Assembly (NCBI GenBank): GCA_038380795.1
Contig: CM076263.1
Span: forward strand, 13,382,709 to 13,446,708
Direction of reading: 5' to 3'
Length of the DNA: 64,000 bases
DNA from: Pyrocephalus nanus
Lineage: Eukaryota; Chordata; Aves; Passeriformes; Tyrannidae
The notes under the pieces are model-generated. The model made no database searches. It was not told where the DNA came from and was given only the letters and a program-made list of their open reading frames with translations. Position 1 is the first letter of the stretch. Every line of letters begins with the position of its first letter. A program made the position numbers and the translations under genes. Below are positions 27,401 through 43,263 of the stretch, one piece after another.

Positions 27401-30400
27401 CTGCCCCACACACACCTAGACACAGGCCATAGGTCTTTACCAGACAGACCTACTCATCACAAAACTTCACTGAAAAGGAGCACTGCATTTTGACAGTTTA
27501 AGATGCCCCCTGCAGAGAAGAACTCAGGGAGCAAGTCAAACTATGTAAAAAAATTCACTCTTCCAGTGGTTGCCCAGGCTTTTTAGGTGGCATGGGAAAA
27601 CCAGCCTTACCAAGGCATTAGCATCATCAATACTCACAGAACAACATTTTTTTTAACTCAACTAGAGTTTTAATTAGCAGCAAACCCTATAAATTTCCAC
27701 TACCCCTCCAAACTTGTCCCTGATAAAGAAATATAAATGCATCTTAATTGCTACTCTCTAAACTACTTCTCCTAAATGCTTCCTTCCAGAACGTAAGTTC
27801 AATTCAAGAGAAATCAGTGAGGCGTGGATGAGCATTTTTCATTTCTTAAGAAGTTTCTAGAAGTGTTTTGTGGAGAGTTCTCTCATGAGTAAACCATCAC
27901 AGACATGCTGCCAACCTGCAGCAGGTACGTACAGCAGCTGCAACCTGTGCAGTTGATGGCCAGGGCTCCAGGAATCCATCTGACACTATCCACACACAGC
28001 ATAACCTCCTCAAGAGGCTCAGCAGTTAAAGATGATGGAAAAGAAGGGAGATTTGGAGACAGCTATAGGTGATGGTGAAGATGTATGAAGCTGTAACTTT
28101 AAGAAGACCTCAATAGCCTTATCCCCCAGCAGCCTCCAAGTTTTTTACTCATGAACTATTGTGATTTATAGCTCATTACTTGCAACTGAGGCTGGTTGAA
28201 AAAGACCACATTACAACTTAGGTTTCCTGAAGAAGAGTAAAGGATGGGAAGAGAGGGATGCTTAGGTTGGACAGGATACCCACTGGGTATCATGCTAACT
28301 CTGTTTATCAACACCCTTCTAGCCACTAATGCAAAGCACTGCACTGTGAGGGCTACTATGGGGAAATGAGCTCCAGCTCAGCCAGACCCGATGCAGCACT
28401 CTTTCCTTTACCATGTGTAAAGGAGCTCAAAGGGATCATACCTCACTTTTCTTTAAATCACCTAGAAAGTTCGTCCACCATTCATACATCTTCCTCTTGT
28501 CAGCTCTTGCTGAGCTCAGCACTTCTTCCGTGTACTCCACTAATCCTCATACTGACACACTATCTCAAAGGGCTTAATCATTTCATTTCCACCTTCCATT
28601 TCCATCTGTATTTCCAATAACCATGAATATCATATCTCACTTCCATGAATATCATATCTCAGCCACACCAGATTACCATCTCTATGCTAAACACTGTGTT
28701 TCTTGAGTATGTTGCTAACACCTCCAGTGGTGATTTCTTCCCAGCTCCTTCACCTGTGAAAATTCCAGCCACATCTCCAAGTCTCTTCCTGAACTTAACA
28801 TGTTTTAAATCCCTCCTCTCAGTTTATTCTTATCTAAATGAATTTCATTTCTCTGTGATGCAATACAGGCTTACTGTTCTTCTCATGTGCTTCTTTCCAG
28901 TGCTATTACTCGCATATTTCACTAATGAGCCTGTTCTCATCTAGGTTATTAATGAAAAAACATGAAAAGAAACAGGACTCAAACACTGCAGAAATGAACA
29001 ATCACCCTATCCAGAATCCAGTTTTACCAGTTCAGTGCTGTGTTCACCTGCAAGTTCAGATTGACTGGATGTAAACACTGCTACCAAGATTTATTGTGGT
29101 CTTTTAACAAGTATCATACACAATGGGACAACAGTAAAGTTTTAATTTGTTGTTTTGCCAAAGTCATTAATCATCCTCCACACCCAAAGAAATTCCTTGA
29201 ATCTTATTTTTCTACAGTCATCATGAATTCACTGTCAAGAAGAGCAGCAAGAAATGTGTAACAGCAGGCACAGGCCTACTGGCAAACATAATTTTAGGTT
29301 TCAACAATTCCATATCCTGATTTAAATTTGGCAGCTATTAAAAAAAAAAAAAATTCTGTCAACAGCTTTCACTTTAAATATCCCAGCTTGGCAGTCAAGA
29401 AGTATTTCAATACTGCAAAATTGCTTGATCTCAGCACCAAATCATTAGAATACAGCCACACTCGCCTGTGAGCTTGCAGAAACCTTTTTCCTGTATGGTT
29501 TATCACTCCCTTTACTTAAACTTCACAGCAAATTCTATCACTCTAACATCTTTTAAGTAAAGGCCTGGGCTGCAATGGTATACAGACAGTTCTCTCCGAA
29601 CAGGGGTTCTAAGAACAAAATTTACAAGATAGGAGTACTACAACCATACATATATTTGGAACATACATGAGAACAGCAGAAATAAAGCAGTCTTTTCAGA
29701 GCCCACAAATAGACTTAGCAGCTGGTGAAATGCCTGGGTATATTCCATTATTTAGCTGTAAATTTCAGTTATTTTCCCCAACAGCAGCATAAGTAATACC
29801 TGTGTCCCTTCTTTCTGAGCATAGATTTTTCTTAACTTTTGATGAAGCTCTGGAAGCAAAATCAGCCAGCAGAAGACTCCTGGGCTATGCTCTAGATGCT
29901 TTCTGAAGCAACGCTTTGCAAAGAGATGGAACTAAATCTGGCAGTGCTCAGCCCCTAATCTCCAGGCAGGGATTTTGGGTGGTAACCTAAATGGCTTGTT
30001 CACATCCCTCTGGCCTTCAGTGTATTTATTCCCCTTTTAATATTATTCTCTCTTGCATGATTCTGGGCGAATGGATGAAAATGCCGATGCCTTCATAATT
30101 TCAGGCAGTGCTTAGGAGGCTTCCAAGTGCTCACACCTCGTCCCTCTCCCCACCAGAAGACATTAAATACTACAGAGATAAACAGCTTGCTCAGTAATCT
30201 TCACATGAAGAAACAAACTCACATTCTGATTCTTTGCACAGGTACAGGACACAGATTGGACCAGCCGGGTGTGGCTCACAAGCTGAAAGGTGAAAAAGTG
30301 CAGCTGGATGGTACCAGGGAACATCCAGCATAAAGTCGAGGTGTTGTTTGCATGTAATTTCAAAGGACAGCACGTACGATCCTTAAAGTAACTCAAAATG

Positions 30401-33400
30401 TGTTGCTAGTTAGCCTACCCTTCCCATGCAGAGCTTGCAAACCTCCCATTTAGCTGGAGCTGCTGTAACACTGTATTTGCTTTTCAAATGATGCCAGAAA
30501 CCTCATCTTCTCCAGCTTACCCTCTAACGTGTGGAGATCTGCCAAACCACTTATAGTCTGGTCTCACCTCTGACCAGTCCTGCTTTTCAGAGAACACCTC
30601 AGAGATGGGCACTGTGATGCAGTGTTCCCTGTGCCATCACATGTGATGACTAATGAACATGTGGTGATTTCCTGTAAGAAATGTTTCCTTTCCCTAGTGG
30701 TATGACATAGTGCAAACCACACAGGTTTTACGTACAAAACATAAAAACCTAATGTGTCAGCTGCCATAAGAAGCTTTGGATACCTTCTTTGTCCTCTATG
30801 CTTCAGAAAAATAAGGATTAACAAAACTCAGGTTCATTTTCTATTCCTGCCTCACATTCCCCATTTTAACCAAGTAATTTAGCTTTCTGGTCAATAAAAC
30901 ATGGAAATTACCTGTCATAATACAGAAAATTAATCCTTTGCAATTTGCCTTCAGTGTGCAGGTTATGGAGACGGTTAAACGATGCACTTACTTTCCATGC
31001 TCTGACCATTTCCTCTAGACAAGCTTTAAGTATACGTCTTTGGCTCCAACTTCACAGAACCTAACGCCTCCCTCTGGAAGCATCAGGAAAAGCCAGAAGC
31101 TGGAAATCCTGTACTAGACCAGCCAGATCACCAACTGTCAGTGTTTTCAGATGATGACATAGAGCTGTGTCTGCTGCACACTTTGGATGGCCTAATGTCA
31201 AAGTCACCCAGCCTGGTCATTTGCACTGTGACGCCTCAAGGATCTCAAGCTCTACTGCTCTTCTCAATGTCCAGTACAGGCATCAAAACCTCCATAAATC
31301 CTTACCTTCAATGAAATATAGAAATTCATGCAGTGCCCCTCTTCTGTTCCCCAGAATTGTTTAAACTACCTGTTTTCAAACTATCACACAGTTAGCAACA
31401 CGATATGAAAATCCATCCAAAATCAGAGACTAAAACAAGAGGATTGATCTTCTTCTAAGAAGCTGTTCACAAGAGATATGATGAATCTTGGTGTTCCAGG
31501 GTTTCAGAAAAGTGACCAATACTGCTGTTATGGAACAACTAAATGCAGCCCAAAATACACCACAAACATTTTAAAGCTCTTTCCTGGAGAGTACTTTTTG
31601 TTTCAGTATCTGTCTCAATTCCATAGCTATTCCAGAAAAAAGATCACTACATCTGACCTGGGAGACAACACCCAGAAATTTCAACCTTTACTTGTCCCAA
31701 GAGTTCTCCAGACCTCAATTATATTAATATCTTAAAAGATAGTTTAATAAGAATTTGAAAATAAGCCAGCTTGTTTTTGAAATATATAGGTCTAAGCATT
31801 AAAAGATATTATTATAAATAAGTGTAAATACGTCATATTTTCTACAGTAAACAGGAGTAAGTCTGTGAAAGGCCCACTAGCTCAAATACCATTATAATAT
31901 AGATCAAACCCAAAATATTACTTAGTGGTATTTCAGTAGGGCATTGTCTCAAAATATTCGATTAGACTATGTGCTATTTCCTCCTCTTCTCTACGTAAGG
32001 GCCTGATCTAGCACTATTAGTCATCACAGTGTGTCTGTCAGTTGACTGTGAAATGCCATAGGTAAAATCCCAAAACCTGATTTTCGCTGTCTGTTCTCCA
32101 ATTTATATTTAGGTCATAAGGAAAGACAATAGAATTTTTTGATAGAGTTGAATTGTGAAGCTTGTGATTTCTTCACTTTGAAGATAGGTTATTTTTTCTT
32201 TCATGTAGCTATGTAATAATGGTTCACTTAAAGATTACAAGCAACATAAGCTGGTACTCTTCTTTCTGACAAATGCATTGCATTGAGTATTTTGGGGGGC
32301 CATATTTAAGCTCATCATCTAATCAGCATTGCTTTCTTCAGCTGCTCGGAGCAATTTATTCATCAGTGGAGGTAGACTCAGTTCCACTCTGCATAGTGCA
32401 CAAAGTAAAAAAAAAAATAAGTGTAACTGCTCGGATTTAGTGCCACTTCATACAGATCTGCATTTACACATGGTGTAAGGCAGTAGCAAACCAGATCCAG
32501 TCAGACTAATGTCAGAATTTCTCCTGTCAGTGAGTGAATCCTGTTATAGAATAAACTGTTGGAAAAAAAAAACACAAAAAACCCCCAACAAACCAAAGAA
32601 AGAACCCACTCAAGCCATGATCTGAGTTCAGCTTACACCAGAAGTTCACTTCAAATATAATATTTCCCTTCTTTCCTCCTGGATCTTTCCTTTTTTGCCT
32701 GTAAGTTGGTGCAAATTTTAAAAACACATTACTTTGTCTTAGATAATAACTTTTAAGCACTGTTTTAATCTAGTGGGGAGAGAAACAGGACTGTTAGCCT
32801 ATTCCCAACTACTTTCAAATGTGATTTCCATGTAGAATACTACTTCTCCATATTGATACTGGCTTTACATATTCTATAAGTATTTCTGGCCTGCATCCCA
32901 CACTTAAAACAGTTCAAGTAACCCCTGATGGGAATTATGATGTAAAAAGGGATTTCATTTTCCTTGGATTCAGTGGTCCAGGAACAGCATGCTCTTAGAC
33001 AACAGCAATTTTAAAATGAAAAGGCATTATCTCCCACTTGAGTTGGAGAAGCTGCTTTCAAGGAATTAAGGTTGTTTATCAGTGCTTATGAATACCTCTT
33101 GAAATATGAAAACACTTAATTATTAAAACATTAAAATGACAAGGCCATCATCTTCCTTCTCTCTGATAAAATTCAAGCTAATTCACAGCCTAGGATAGGT
33201 GGTTTAAAGATTAAGAAATCTTATCTTTCTTAGGACATGGGAAAGCAATGCCAAAGAAAGATAAAATCCAGTTCTGAAAATTACACTGGTGGCTTAGTGA
33301 CTTACTTGAGAAACAGGCTGAGCTTAAAGAAGCCACTACAAATGTTAGTCACTTTAGGGCAGGAAGCACAATGCATGTGATTCAGAAAGATATGTTTCCT

Positions 33401-36400
33401 CCAAAGCAGAGGAGTGTAGATATACATGGATTGTAAATAGCCAGAATTTACTGAGCACTGAGAGAATGAAGAGGATGTCCAGACATACTCCTACCCCTCT
33501 GCAGTAGTGGTGTTCAGGTTGCATCTGCAGCTCCCAGCGTAGGTTCTGTTGCTCTATCCAGTATCTAGTCAGTGTTAAAATCCTAAGCAGCTCCAGAAGC
33601 AGGCACAAATTTGTCCCAGTCATGTTCTCTCATCGTGTCTATGTCACAAACCCTCTGGTGCCCTCTTCCCTCAGCAGTATCAGCTCTGTATTCTCCAGCA
33701 GCCAAGGGGAACAGGCAAAGTCCCTATTCCAGCCTCCTTTACACACTAAGGGGCATAGTCTGTAAGATCTTGACAGCTCTCCCTTGAAGCCTGCTGGCAA
33801 AACAGGCCATCAGGTTATACAACATAATTTGTATGCAACTTTTTGGCTCAGAAAGTCCACAGGGCAGAAGAGTCAAGTGTAGGGGGAATATCCCTTTATT
33901 TTCAGCCTTGTCCTTAAGCCTTTCCTGTATACAAACCAGAGATGAACCAGAGCCAGGGCACTGAACTAACTGCACCCTTGACCTCCTTCAGCCCAGCACT
34001 TCTCACCCTGGCCATAGATCTCCACTTTGCAACAATCAAACAGTGAAACTCCAGTTCAGTTTAATCCTCCCTGTGTTTACTTGTCCAAATCCGAAGAGGG
34101 CTCTCCTGCAAAACTGAAGGCACTTTCCAATTGCAGAGGTCATTCCTGGTTTTGTAAAGGATGCAGCCTCGCAGAAAACTGTAAGAATTCTGTGGTGGAC
34201 AGAGTACATTAACATGCAGCTAGGAACTGAAATCCTAAAATGGACCAGACCAGACAACTTTCCAGTGACTTATTCTGAGCCCTAAAGAGCAGGAGGATGT
34301 GACAGGGCCAAGTATATAATGACCAAGAAGTCAACCATTTTTCTGCAGTACCATCACTGCATCATCCATCCTAAGCTCTCAAGGAAGTCAATGTTGGTTT
34401 TACTGGTTCACACTTATCCTGTTTCCAGTCAGAGGAATCTGAAGCATTTTCAGCCAGTGCATTAAAACCAATCTTACAAATCCCAGTTTTCTTCATACTC
34501 TACACTATGATTTCTAATGGGATTCCCGCCTCTTGCACACTAGAAGCAACAGCATTCATTTGTACATATGTTGTTCTTGTCCTTCACAGTGTCCCTTGGC
34601 TTGTTTCCCCTATAATACAGCTACATCCAAAAATTACTGAAGCTGGCTTGTTTTCTCCTTATGTATTGTCAACTTATAAAATGTTCCTCAAAACACTCAC
34701 TAGGCGTCTGCACTAAATAACACTTGTCTAACGGCACAAGTCCAGCTCCCTCTCACAGGAAGAGCCTGTGCTACCAGATAAGCCTTGAAGCATGTCCAGA
34801 CATGTACTCCCTGTTCCCATCCTGGACAGCACTTTTTTGAGGCTCTCTCTCCCACTTGAATGCATAACAGTTGTCAACTTTGCACCAGAAGTAGAGTAAG
34901 CCAGAACTCCAACTGAGCAATGCTTTGCAGATTACAGTTCATCAAAACTGAGGTACTTCCGAGCCACTGGAGAAGCTTCACTTGAATCCTGGAAATGGTG
35001 AGAGAACTATACTAACCAGGGGGAAAAGGTTGAAGCACTAAAAACAAACCTCTAACAACAAACCAACACACAAATATGTTCCAAAACAGACAACTCCAGG
35101 CTTGGGTTCACATATTTACATGGCCTAACTAGTCCTGAATTCAAACATGCAGTTTGTTCACCAAAAAAAATACACTGCTGACTCCTGTGGTGTATCCTCA
35201 CAGGCAGTAAGCAGAGATAATTCCAGCTGCACCTGCTGAGAAGAGGTTCTGGGGATCCAGTGAAGCAACACCCTAAAAGTGTCTTCTTAATGCAGTGAGG
35301 ATGTAGATGAATGCAGACAAACATAGCACCTTCTATTCAATGTCCAAGTTAGATCTTTGTCTCTAGAGAACTTCCAGTAAACACCCTCCTCCCATTTTTT
35401 GTGGCTGAGAGTTACTTGGGAATTTCTGTTCAAAACCAGCTTTATCCAACCTCTGCTAACTTCAGTGTACTAATAATTCACTTCTACTGCAGTGCCACAC
35501 AGAGTGCCAATGCAGCCCTCGCTGCTTTCCAGCAATGGAAAAAGCAATTGCCATGTGTCTTCTGCAGTAGCTTCAAAGTGATCTCCTGATCCGCCCATCA
35601 CATACATATGAGCTACTTCTGAGGTGCAGATACTTCAAGTCTGAGGGAACCAATCAAAAATTCTTACATTTTTGGATCACGTGACGGGCACATGCATCTT
35701 CACACGTGAGATACAAGGGATACCACCTACCCAGTTGGATGACTTCTGAAGTAATATTTGTGAATATGATCTATACATTTAAAACAGTCTTGTAAAATTT
35801 GAGCGCTTCAACAGAAAGAAAGACTAATCCCAAATTAGGAAATGTACTGGGATTCCTGTGGAAGCAACTAGAAACAGTACTTGCTCAAACTTCTCTGCTG
35901 ACAAACTAACTTTTGGGTAGTATTCACACGTCTGGAAGGCAGCACTCCACTAAAAGTTGTTGTGAGCTTTGCAGTGTAACAAACACTCTTTCTCACAAAG
36001 CACAGCCTAGGGATCAGCGAAATGTTCCACAACCCATGGAGCAGACTTCTTAACCCAGCTCCCATCCGGAGAGAACGGCCAGCCTCACATCAGGGGTCTT
36101 CCTGAGATTACCCAGCCCAAACTACAAAGAAGAAAAGATGGCAGAGATTTCTAAAAGCTTTCTTAAGACCATTCAGCAGTGTCAGTGAATGAAAATACAT
36201 CAAACTTTTCCATTTCTCTTCTAACCTTCAATGGCCGGCATCTGAATGAAACATCAGAAGACATTTGCAGTCACACGCTGATTCAGAAGATGTACAAACA
36301 CACCATTTGGTTTTGGCGTGAACACCCAGACCAGCTTGAAGCATGTATTTTTGAAGCATGTATTTTGAAGGTTAAAGTTCTAACAACAAGATCTAGGAAA

Positions 36401-39400
36401 ACCAACAAGCTAATAAACTTTGAGGCTCTAAGACATCAGTTTGATTGCATAACTCATCTATTCTACCTTTTCCTACTCTTAGTTAAATCCCAGTTTAGCA
36501 ACCTTTCATAATTATAAAACCAAGTTGCATGGCTGTCAAAGTATAAATAAATGCCAAAGGTTTAACAAGTTTAAAGAAAAAAAAAGTCTTCTATTAAAAT
36601 AGAAATACATTATGGATGACAGCATGAAAAAAAGGTAAAGCATAAAGTATAATATCCAACTCACTGGGTTTTGTTTTGCTGTAAAAAAGAAGGCTACATA
36701 ATTTACTTAATGGCTACATTAGTTCAGTGCCCTTTATCCTTGTTTTTTTTAAATTACAAGCAAAATTTATAATCCAGTAAACTTCACAGATAGGTTTTCC
36801 CCTTCATAGCAGCAGCACATGTCATATATCTCCAGTCATCTGAAACATCCTAAGTGACATGCACAGAGGGGAGCAAATCCTGCAACCACAACAAAGCAAA
36901 TCCATTTTTTCTTCCCATCCTTTCTCTTTTCCTAGCTATTCTACAATAGTTTATTTCACAGTTGAAACACTAAGTATTTAAGCATGAGATATGTGAACTA
37001 ACCAGATTAAAGAGATTAAAAGAAGCAAAGATTAACTCTATTTAGTATGAACAGAAATGGTTTAAAAGGTGCCAAAGCATCTGAAAACAGTTTTAGAAAT
37101 TTGTTTACAAATTAGACCACAGTGAAAATTGTGAGATGGTTTTAAAACAGAAATCTGTACTTTCTAAAAAGAAATAATATATTTTAGCCTTTCTGTGCAG
37201 TTAGCGACTGAAACTATACAGCTGTTCAAAATAATGGAAAAGGTTAAACCAAGGTTTGTTACATAGGTCAAATAAAAAAGTCATTCAACTTTGCAAAAGT
37301 TTAGATCAAAATCCAAACCACCAGATTTTGAACCATCTTTATTTCAAACTGTATAGTTTCCAGTGTCCCATGGGCTATACTGTAGGGACTGCACAAGGAG
37401 ATCTATTCACAAAAGCACCCATAATTTGTACCTACTTTGAAGAAAAGACAAGATGGGCAGGAAAGCTATTCCACCTGAAACTGGCTGCTCTTTGAAGAGC
37501 AGAACTGTTAAACACCATTCTGTCTACTAAATCTGAATACTATTTGTAAGTGATATACAATTAATTTCTAAATAAGTTGCTAGAATTTTAATTATTATCT
37601 CCATGCAGAGCAGTAGAAGAGATTGCATAGCCCTCCTAGGGGTCTTAAAGGTACAATCTTCATAACTTTGTCTACTTTGCACCTGCATTTTCAACTACTT
37701 TCACAGTTGAGTGTGTCTGAGGATCTTCAAATCCAAGTATATTTTGTAAGAGAGACATAGTTCAAGTTCTACAGTAAGAACTATAGAAAGTTACCAAACA
37801 TAAAGCACATACCACCAAACACAAAGTTAAAAACTGTCAGAAGGTAAGGGCAGTCTGGATATACAGAGCAGCCAAGAAATTTTCAGACAAGAGATAAAAC
37901 AAAACAGTGGTTCAGTGAGTTGGAAAGACAGAAATAATTCCAGATGGCAACAAAGCTGTTCCCTCTGCCGCACCTGCCATGGTGGCAGGATGCGAGGCAG
38001 GTCAGAGAAGGCTGTTCTGCTGGAACTGAGCCGCGGGAGACAGAGTGGACAAGGACTGCTGGATTAATAAACAGCCCCTGTGGGGAAACCAAGCAAAGGC
38101 AGCTTTGAATTACCTCTGGTCGCAGATGGGCAAGTAAGTGAAGGGCTTGAACTGTTTGATTTTGCGGCAGTGTGAGGAACCAAACAGCTTCATTTTGTGT
38201 GTGCTAGAAACATGTCACAGCAGGAGAAATTAACAGCGCATGCTGCAGGAAACTGTATTACACAGAAATATTTCTGAAAGGGTTGGAAATGACACACTGG
38301 AGTGTGCAGGGCCAGAAAGAGACCGTTTTGAGAGAAAAGTGAATGATGTAAAAAAGAAGAACATCAACAAGGAGAAAAAGAAAGATCCTAAAAGAGGTTA
38401 TGAAGGTCATATATAAGGATCTTTGCTCATTTTCTGATCAAAAAATAAAGCATAAACTATTTATTTCTGATAAAAGAACACCAAAAAACTAGTGCAGGGC
38501 GAACTGGGAAAAGAAACAGCTCTTCCAGATACTTATATGGATGTCAAAAGCTTAGAGGTGCCCTGCATTATGGACTTATTTATACATTTACCCGCATCAT
38601 CAGTCCACGGTTCTAGACAGAGCTCATTTTGTACAGAATCAGACCCTGGCACATGATGCAGAGGTACTCTGTTGATCACTAGTGGACATACAAGGGTGAA
38701 AGAGGTCCCAAGTGCTTCTCACAGACAATAATTCTTCCCATTTAATCCAAATCCAAATCATCGGATGTTAAAGCTCAAAAATTAAATAGCTTCCTAATAA
38801 CATTTAAACAGTGAAAATGTTGTGTGCCTAGATAACTGACAAGGAAGAACTTCTAGCCTTTTTTAAGATGAAAGAACTTCCCCGCAGGGCTGAGAAGTAT
38901 CTGTCCAAGAAACAAAGTAATCACTTGAAAATTTGCAAGCTATTACAGGTATTCAAAACAGAGCTGTTATGTTAACTCAGTAGTGCTGTTATTCACAAAA
39001 ATAGCTAAAATATTCCAGCTACACTAACACACATGCTTTTCCCAAGTCCCCCCATACCATCTCCCATCTTCTAATACATCTTTGACATAACATATATCCC
39101 TCCTTTTGTAAAATAACTCCCTTTGAGGTCTTTTCAAAGCATGATAGTGGAAACACAAAATCCAAGTCGCAGAGCCTCCTTCTAAAGATAGGTAGCATTA
39201 AAAAATTCCACCTGGTAGCAGCTTCTTATTTAAGATGAATCAAGTTAGCTCTGCTGTGTCTAGCAGCTGTTTTCCAGCTGATGGGCAGAGAACTATATTT
39301 GTCAAAAGACAAACAAAAAAAAATTTAATCTGAAAAAGAAGAGATGCTAATCTCTTTTAGGGAACTACATTAAGCACATATAGCAGCCAAGATGGTGTCA

Positions 39401-41901
39401 AAGTGAAAATAAATGGCACTGAAAATTGTGTTGCTTATAGTGCATCCTTGAGCACCAAGAGAACATGCTGAGGTCAGAAGTTTCATCTGCTCAAAGAAAG
39501 CAGAGAACTCTCCTAGGAAACAAAAGCCTTCTCGGAAACAAAAGCCTGAAGAACAACTGTTGAAGTTTTGCACTCAAGGGATATTCTGGGTGTTAAATCA
39601 ATTCAGAAGACTTTATCTACTCTATATGATGGACAGACATGTCCCTAGCATGGACTGCTCATATGACACATCTTAAGGTAGCACCAGTTTTGTGGAGGGA
39701 CTAGTTACTTGAGGAGATAAATACTCTTTTACATCATAAACTATTCTTATGGACTTCTCAGAGGCTTGGAATATTAGCACTGGTGGAAAAGGCAACATGC
39801 ATTACACATATTATTTGTACAAAACCTCAGACTGATATAAAATTAGATACATATTTACAGACTGTCAATAAGAAAGTTTATTGATCAGTAAGTGGATCAA
39901 TTCATGAGGAAATGCTGCCTACTCATGTCTATTTACTGCACTGCACATAACTCATATGCTCAATCCAGATAAGAAGAGCACAACGACAAAGCAGAGTATA
40001 AAGGCTCTCTATACCTCACCTTTCAGCCTCAGTTTGGGGGCACAAAGATTTAAGTTCTATAAGCTTTACCTACAAAAACCTGTTTCTTATCCTGATCAAA
40101 GAGGCACAAGCACTGAAAAACCTATATTTTGCTGATTACTGGAAGATGTCCTCTCCCCAAACACCAAAATCCTCCATCTTTTTCTTAGCCAAAGTGTTGC
40201 AAGTTTAGCCAGGTAGATTCTTTACCACAAGAGGTTGTTTACAAACACTAGAAGGCATACCCTTTAGCCTAAAGTCCCAGGAACATCCCCTTTCAATAGT
40301 CTAATAGCAATAGAAGATAAAGGATGTGTGGCATTTTCTGGAAACTAAGGGATTATTTTATTTCCAAATAATCTATACTGTTACTTGCTACTAGTAGTAT
40401 CACCTGAGGAAAATCTGCCACTTGCAGTGTAGGAGAGCACAGACATAGGCAGCACAATGAAAGAAGAAAACTTCATGCTATAATGCATCATCCTCATATT
40501 TGGAAGAAATTGAAATGGAAAAGTTTCTGACAGACAAGGCTAGCACATATTACATTAGAGACCTCTGCTTCATCTACTGAGTTCCTAGACTTAGGGAAAA
40601 AAAGTACCAGGCCCGAACTCCAGAGAAAGAAATTAATAAAAGAACTTACTGAAATAATACCAAAATCCAGCGCTAACTGGAAGCATAAGTGGTGCTAAAT
40701 AGTATAAATTTGTGCCTGCATAAGCTTAACAACTGACCAATAAAAAAGTGTGATCAGTGTTTTTAAACATACTATTAAAGGAACGTTCCTTCAAAGTATT
40801 GTTTACATACAGTCTTGAGAGAATATTGTGGGTTTTGTGCTCCTCTTTTCAACAGTTAAAATAAAACAAGCATGTCTGTGCAAAGACAACACCGTGTATC
40901 ATCTCAGTTCTAAGCACTCCTACTAAACAATGAAAAATTTAGAGATGATTTCTAACAAAACAATATTTCTCCCCTGATACAGTGGAACACTCTTTGTACT
41001 GGAAAATTCATTCTAACATTTTCAAGCTCTTTTCTTCAACATTTGCAGTGGACTGACTTTTGGATCCTGGCTCCATAACTGAATTTCATCCAGCTGAATT
41101 AAGGTCAAAAACAGTATTCATACTGTGCAAGGGAAGTTTAAATCCTGCTGGGAAAAAAAAATAAATAAAAGAAGCAATGGAAATAAAATGCTATTCACAA
41201 GATATGGCAGTACTTCTATGAATATAATTATAGTATTTACACATTATTTTCCAAAGCAGTTAAAAAATCACGAGTTAAAACAATGACTATATGACATAGC
41301 ATTTCACACATTCCTTGCATTAACTACTTGGACACTAGTTATATGTTAATAACTATTATGCACACATATCATTAACATTCAGCTGTGGACATATGGGAGA
41401 AAACTTTAAAATATTAGGAATGTCTGAAAGGTTATTTCTTCTTAAAGGATAAAATCAATCCCATGTTAGCCTTTGTACTTAATATTGTATATTTCCACAG
41501 TGTTAAATATAATAATAAATCTAAATGTTAGAAGACAATATTTAAACTGCACTGATACCTCTGGTCTCTGTGCCAGGCCCCCTAGTTGACAAATTCATAA
41601 GAAACATGTTGCACCCTCCCCATACGACTCTATTTGCCAAAGCTGGCAATTAAAAGTTGAAATAGGCAGATAAGAGGTTTGTATCAATTTACCCTAACAG
41701 AAGGACAAATCTCAAAGGTCTTAACACTATGCCGCTCAAGTCATATAAGTTTTGTTGCTAATTTCACAAAAAGCAACCCTCTGTTCATGGCTGTCACATG
41801 AACAATTCTTTCTGTCAATGTAAGGGATCAGTCTCTGCACTTACAGCCTACAGAACCTGCCCACTGCTTAATGCTGTATTGGGATTAACTGGCCACTGTA
41901 G

Positions 41902-41934
41902 GTTTGTTTTGTTTTGTTTTGTTTTGTTTGTTTT
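41902..41934 (+). repeat. (GTTTT)n microsatellite
   Basis: About six GTTTT/GTTT units in tandem. Such pentamers often descend from A-rich tails, but no element body adjoins it. Confidence 0.9.
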
Positions 41935-42850
41935 CATTTAAACATGTTAACAAGGTGTGAAAGCTTGTATTATTATTGCCAAAGCTCTGAGAAACGTCCA
42001 CTCTGAAAAACTGCAGACAGTTTTTACAATGAGGCTCTGACAAAGTAACAGAGAGATCTTGGTAAGATAGATGCACCAATAACCATGCCCCATAATTCTT
42101 CCTTCGGTCAAGGAAGCCACTTAATGGTGATGCACATCAAAGGCAATTTTTTGCATGTAGAAGCAAGGGAGTTTGATCATGATGCTCTCAAACCAGGAAA
42201 ACGTCTCCAAAACGTTGAACCTGAAAAGCCACCATGAATGAGAAACAGACTCATTTCTTGTCATAGCCAGTGTTCAGTAAGAGCATTCCGCAGTTTGTGG
42301 GTTAATGAAAAGTTGTCAACACCAAAAGATTTTTACAGCTCCAACATAGTTTGGTGTATCAGTTGAGGACGCTGGATTCCCACGCCTAAGAGGGACACAA
42401 TTTTATAGAGGATATATCCCATCAACAGCGAAAAACAATGTATCAAGTAAAGTGCTAGACAAAGCTTGTCTAAATTGTAAGAAATTAGGACATACTTTTA
42501 GAAGGGCACATCCATGTTCAAAGGAAGTTACAGAAAACATATTCTAGCAAATAGCAGCTGCAAATACATTGTCTTAATGTCTTTAACATTATAAAAATTC
42601 CTGTAACATGAGCAGTTAATACACAAAACTTGCAAGAAGTGAACATTTCTCTTGAGAAGCTTATAAGGTATTAAAGCTTCTGCATCTCTGAAACCTCATT
42701 CCTGTTAGGCACCTCAGAGAGAACGGGATGCTGGTAAAGAGGTCTTGCAAAACGAGGTACTCCCTCAAACCCGAGACCATCTGAATCAATTACTGGCTTG
42801 CATTCTGAGATGCATTTTGCCTAAGCTATAGTTATTACCTTACAGAAGGG

Positions 42851-42890
42851 AAAAAAAAAAAAAAAAAAAAAAAAGAAAAGAAAAAAAAAA
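42851..42890 (+). repeat. A-rich tract (A24, GAAAAG, A10)
   Basis: A homopolymer of 24 A, then GAAAAG and a further run of A. It sits about 540 bases inside intron 1 from the PLCXD3 donor and just outside the CpG island. On the transcribed strand it is a long pyrimidine tract. Confidence 0.9.
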
Positions 42891-43263
42891 TCTCAGAGAG
42901 CAGGAAAGAAAGAGTTCATAGCCTGAGCACCACCACCTGCCATTTCTCATCTTATTTGAATTTGTGTTGAGATCGAACGTTTCCTGACGGCGACAAGGCA
43001 CGAAGCCGCGCAGTGCCGCAGCCCTGCCTCCCCTCCCGGCAGCCGCAGCCCTGCGCCCGGCCGCGCTCCGACCCACCGAGACGCACAAGTTTAGGAAGAA
43101 ACGGGAGGTATGTGGCATTTTGGAGATACGCGAGGGCTGCTAATCGCGCTCCCTACCCACCCTGGCTCCAGTAGAGCCCCCGCCGCCTCCCAGCCGGGCA
43201 GTGCCCGGCGCCGCCGGAGCCGCGTCCCGCGGGAATCTCCCCTCACCTGCCCCGCACGGCAGA

